Below are positions 61,801 to 64,000 of a DNA stretch of 64,000 nt, in pieces (positions within the stretch are counted from its first letter, which is position 1; every line of letters starts with the position of its first letter). The DNA comes from Paragyromitra xinjiangensis (taxonomy: Eukaryota > Ascomycota > Pezizomycetes > Pezizales > Discinaceae). The position numbers were made by a program, and so were the translations under genes. Location of the stretch: assembly GCA_038503065.1 (NCBI GenBank), contig JBCAMK010000002.1, positions 620,001 through 684,000 on the forward strand, read 5' to 3'. The notes below the pieces were generated by a model. It was not told the origin of the DNA. It was given only the letters and a program-made list of their open reading frames with translations, and did no database searches.

Positions 61801-63193
61801 CGGCTCAGCTTCGGTACTGCAACATCTTACATCAATGGGTTTCATCGCATCCTGGGGATTTCGCGCATCCGAAGACACGACAAAGGTTGACGAATTTTTT
61901 GAACGTGATTTCGCCAAACAGAAGCTTGGCGCTGTTAGCGGGGGAGATGCGCCAAACGCTTGCGCAAGGTGCCGAAGATGAGGATAATGTGTGGGCAATT
62001 TCCGATTCTGATACCGAGAGGAGGGATAGCCTAAGGAGTTTCTTGACAACCCATTCATTATCGCAGGATAGTATAGCAACAGTAGATGGGGGGTATATTG
62101 GGATTGGGGCTCTCAAAGTTCCAGAAACGGAAAGAAGGGCATCCGAGGCGCCTCCTCATTCGGCAGTTAACTCGTCCGCGTCGCAGCCTCTTTTACGGGG
62201 AGAAATCCCTGGAATCATCGGGCCAACATCGATATGGAAAGACCAGTATGATGTTTTCATGTCAATCCCCGACGAGGACATTGCGACGGAATTGACGAGG
62301 ATTGACTGGTCAGAATTCTCCCAAATTAAGCCGAGGGACTTGGTACGACATGTTAGTATCCCGGCGGATCAGAAGGAAAAATACCCCAGCCTGAAACATG
62401 TCAACCGGATGATCAGTCATTTCAACCATGTCGCGTATTGGGTTGCAAGCGTGATACTCGAGAAGCCGAAGCCGAAGCATAGAGCTAGGGCTTTGGAGAA
62501 ATTTATGTCGATCGCTTGGGTAGGTTGGTCTTGTTTACAACGTATTTGGGGCGCAGTGTTAACGCGTATCACAGACGCTCCGGCACATGAACAACTATAA
62601 CGCGCTCGGAGCCGTTATAGCTGGCATAAGCGGCACAGCGGTTCATCGGCTCAGTCTTACTAGAGAACTTGTAAATCCGCACACGCAAAAGCGGTTTATG
62701 AGGCTGGAATTGTTGATGGGCACGCATATGAGCCATGCTAAATATCGGCTGGCATGGGATAACACTTCGACGGAACGAGTCCCGTTTCTTCCGTTGCATA
62801 GGAGGGATCTGGTATCCGCTGAAGAGGGCAATCGGACATTCCTCCAGGACGGGGATAAGATCAACTGGAATAAGTTCCAGGTCATGGGGGACGTGTTGAT
62901 GGTTGTTGTGAAGAGCCAGGCAACCCCATATCGGGATCTGTGCCGGAATACTACGGTGGAGAAGCTGATTATGGATGCCGTATCAAGTATGAACGATGAT
63001 GTAAGTTGGGTTCCTGTTTCTCGCCCAATCCTCTATTCGCCAAGCACCTGCATGGGCTACGAAATTGAGGTTTAAAGATGGTTATTTTTGCTGCGATCAG
63101 GGATTAATGATTCTTCAGGAACTTTACGAGAGAAGCGTTCAACTTGAGAATCGGGGTAAGGAGAAGGGAGGGAAGTGGGCGCCCTGGCGATAG
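58870..63193 (+). CDS. Ras-like domain fused to a RasGEF (Cdc25-type) protein
   Basis: Seven exons (58870-59580, 59720-59947, 60041-60140, 60252-60464, 61027-62519, 62575-63000, 63119-63193) close in frame to 1081 aa. Residues 1-237 are Ser/Pro-rich and disordered. Residues about 240-415 form a Ras-like G domain with P-loop GAYGVGKSTF. The DxxG position reads DWAK and the NKxD position reads CKCD, so the nucleotide site is degenerate. A Ser/Thr/Pro linker follows. Next is RasGEF_N/REM near 615-720 (YTWDELVDRLLRQTMSRGDL) and the catalytic CDC25 domain near 825-1070 (IATELTRIDWSEFSQI, NRMISHFNHVAYWVASVILE, NNYNALGAVIAGISGTAVHR, GDKINWNKFQVMGDVLMVVV). The latter should activate a Ras- or Rap-type GTPase. 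Intron 4 is unusually long (562 bp). The downstream GTPase target is not identifiable here. Confidence 0.92.
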
Positions 63194-64000
63194 TAAGAGA
63201 CTAAGGTCAGTTCCGATCGTCCCTTTCCGTTGGGCATTTTTATGGCCGTCTCTTCTTTGCTTTCGATGTTTGATTGGGTCTAGCGTTCTCACGTCTAAAG
63301 TACTGACTCGGTTTTCTAGGTCTCCGAATTACTGTCGAGTTTCTCTTTGGCGTTCTTTTATCGGGGGTTTGCTTCTATCTTCGGGATACATTTGGGGGTT
63401 CTTTTGGATTTTTGGATTTTTTTGTTTATTGTGCTCTTGTGTTTAACAACGACTCACGGCATGTTCGATTGTATTTTGCATGGGAAGCATCATGAGGGGA
63501 TTTTTATTTCAGAAAGGATACCGGATTTTGTGTTACTATTTTGCATACGGGGCATTTTTATTGTTAACTTCTCTGCCAATAAAGCTTGTTGGCTACTTGG
63601 CACCTTTCCTTATTCAGTATTATTTTTATCTCTTGATACTGTCTATTTTATTGAACTTAGGTTGTAACGGTGTTTGAGGGATGTATTTTTTATTTCTTTG
63701 ATACTGTTTTTCGAAAGGGATATTCTGCTCCTCTGGAAAGTTACATAGCTAGGAGCAGATGGGAGAAGACTTTACTGCACAGGGTTACCTTCCCGAGTTA
63801 TAGCACCGAAGGAGGTGTGGGATTGGTGTTATATTGTTTTGATCTAGTGATGTTTTAATTCTGATACTAATTAGTGAAATCTTTTGCACCGAATAATTTT
63901 TCATGTGCCTCGATTAGCTGGGTAGAGTCCATGTATGTGAGTAAGCCATCTCTTTGCCTATTCATGAATTGAAAGTAGTGGTTCGGTAGTGCTGGCTTTG
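63194..64000. other. 3' flank of the RasGEF gene
   Basis: T-rich sequence after the stop codon. Hydrophobic ORFs here (for example 63347-63667) reflect T-rich codons and have no start context or domain. No further gene is supported before the window ends. Confidence 0.45.

Noticed and set aside
63347..63667. Hydrophobic 106-codon ORF after the RasGEF gene
   Set aside because: T-rich 3' flank. Hydrophobicity follows from base composition and there is no start context or homology.

Overview
This window is nuclear DNA of a filamentous ascomycete fungus (Pezizomycotina). The genes carry short spliceosomal introns, mostly about 50-110 bases, with GT..AG ends and CTRAC/CTAAC-like branch sites. The gene set is eukaryotic and fungal: a Ypd1 phosphotransfer protein, a 196-aa Pre1 proteasome subunit, a 1363-aa purine-hydroxylase-type xanthine dehydrogenase, a YMR196W-like glycosidase, and a RasGEF with a fused Ras-like domain. 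I cannot place the species from sequence alone. The wide gene-poor spacers suggest a moderately expanded genome. I saw no prokaryotic features, no CRISPR array and no intact transposase or reverse transcriptase.

Layout, left to right. A small unknown spliced gene (435-865, minus), an RCC1-repeat protein (1441-2675, minus) and a divergent cyclin-box protein (2892-3835, plus) are followed by an 11-exon GH63-like gene (4119-7814, minus). A 4.2-kb spacer with a small inverted-repeat element precedes aspartate aminotransferase (11987-13571), the splicing factor Cdc40/Prp17 (14010-15856) and proteasome beta-4 Pre1 (16637-17594), all on the plus strand. Succinyl-CoA ligase alpha (17956-19379, minus) is divergent from SF3b subunit Hsh155 (20108-23997, plus). 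Xanthine dehydrogenase (25373-29784, minus) has GATA sites upstream. Then come a possible small mitochondrial protein (30653-31031), a second TA-flanked inverted-repeat element (31765-32034), Ypd1 (33313-33963, minus), an unknown acidic protein (36848-38147, plus) and an orphan ORF (38482-39162, minus). ESCRT-II Vps36 (41694-43635, plus), mitoribosomal bL31m (44061-44537, minus), and the divergent pair SF3b Cus1 (45698-48089, minus) and Dpm1 (48498-49396, plus) follow. Last are a BTB protein (51798-52971, minus), a nearly 6-kb gene-free stretch holding a perfect 39-bp inverted repeat with CACGTGA motifs, and the Ras-like/RasGEF fusion (58870-63193, plus).

Most genes are unrelated housekeeping genes. 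Three spliceosomal components occur within 34 kb, and two of them (Hsh155 and Cus1) are partners in the same SF3b particle of U2 snRNP. Exon models were built by hand and checked for reading-frame closure and, where I know the family, for gapless match to its conserved blocks. The most interesting points are the GTPase-GEF fusion with degenerate GTPase motifs, a proteasome gene whose start codon is split by an intron, a 10-nt microexon next to a GC-AG intron in the succinyl-CoA ligase gene, and three small inverted-repeat elements of unknown origin.
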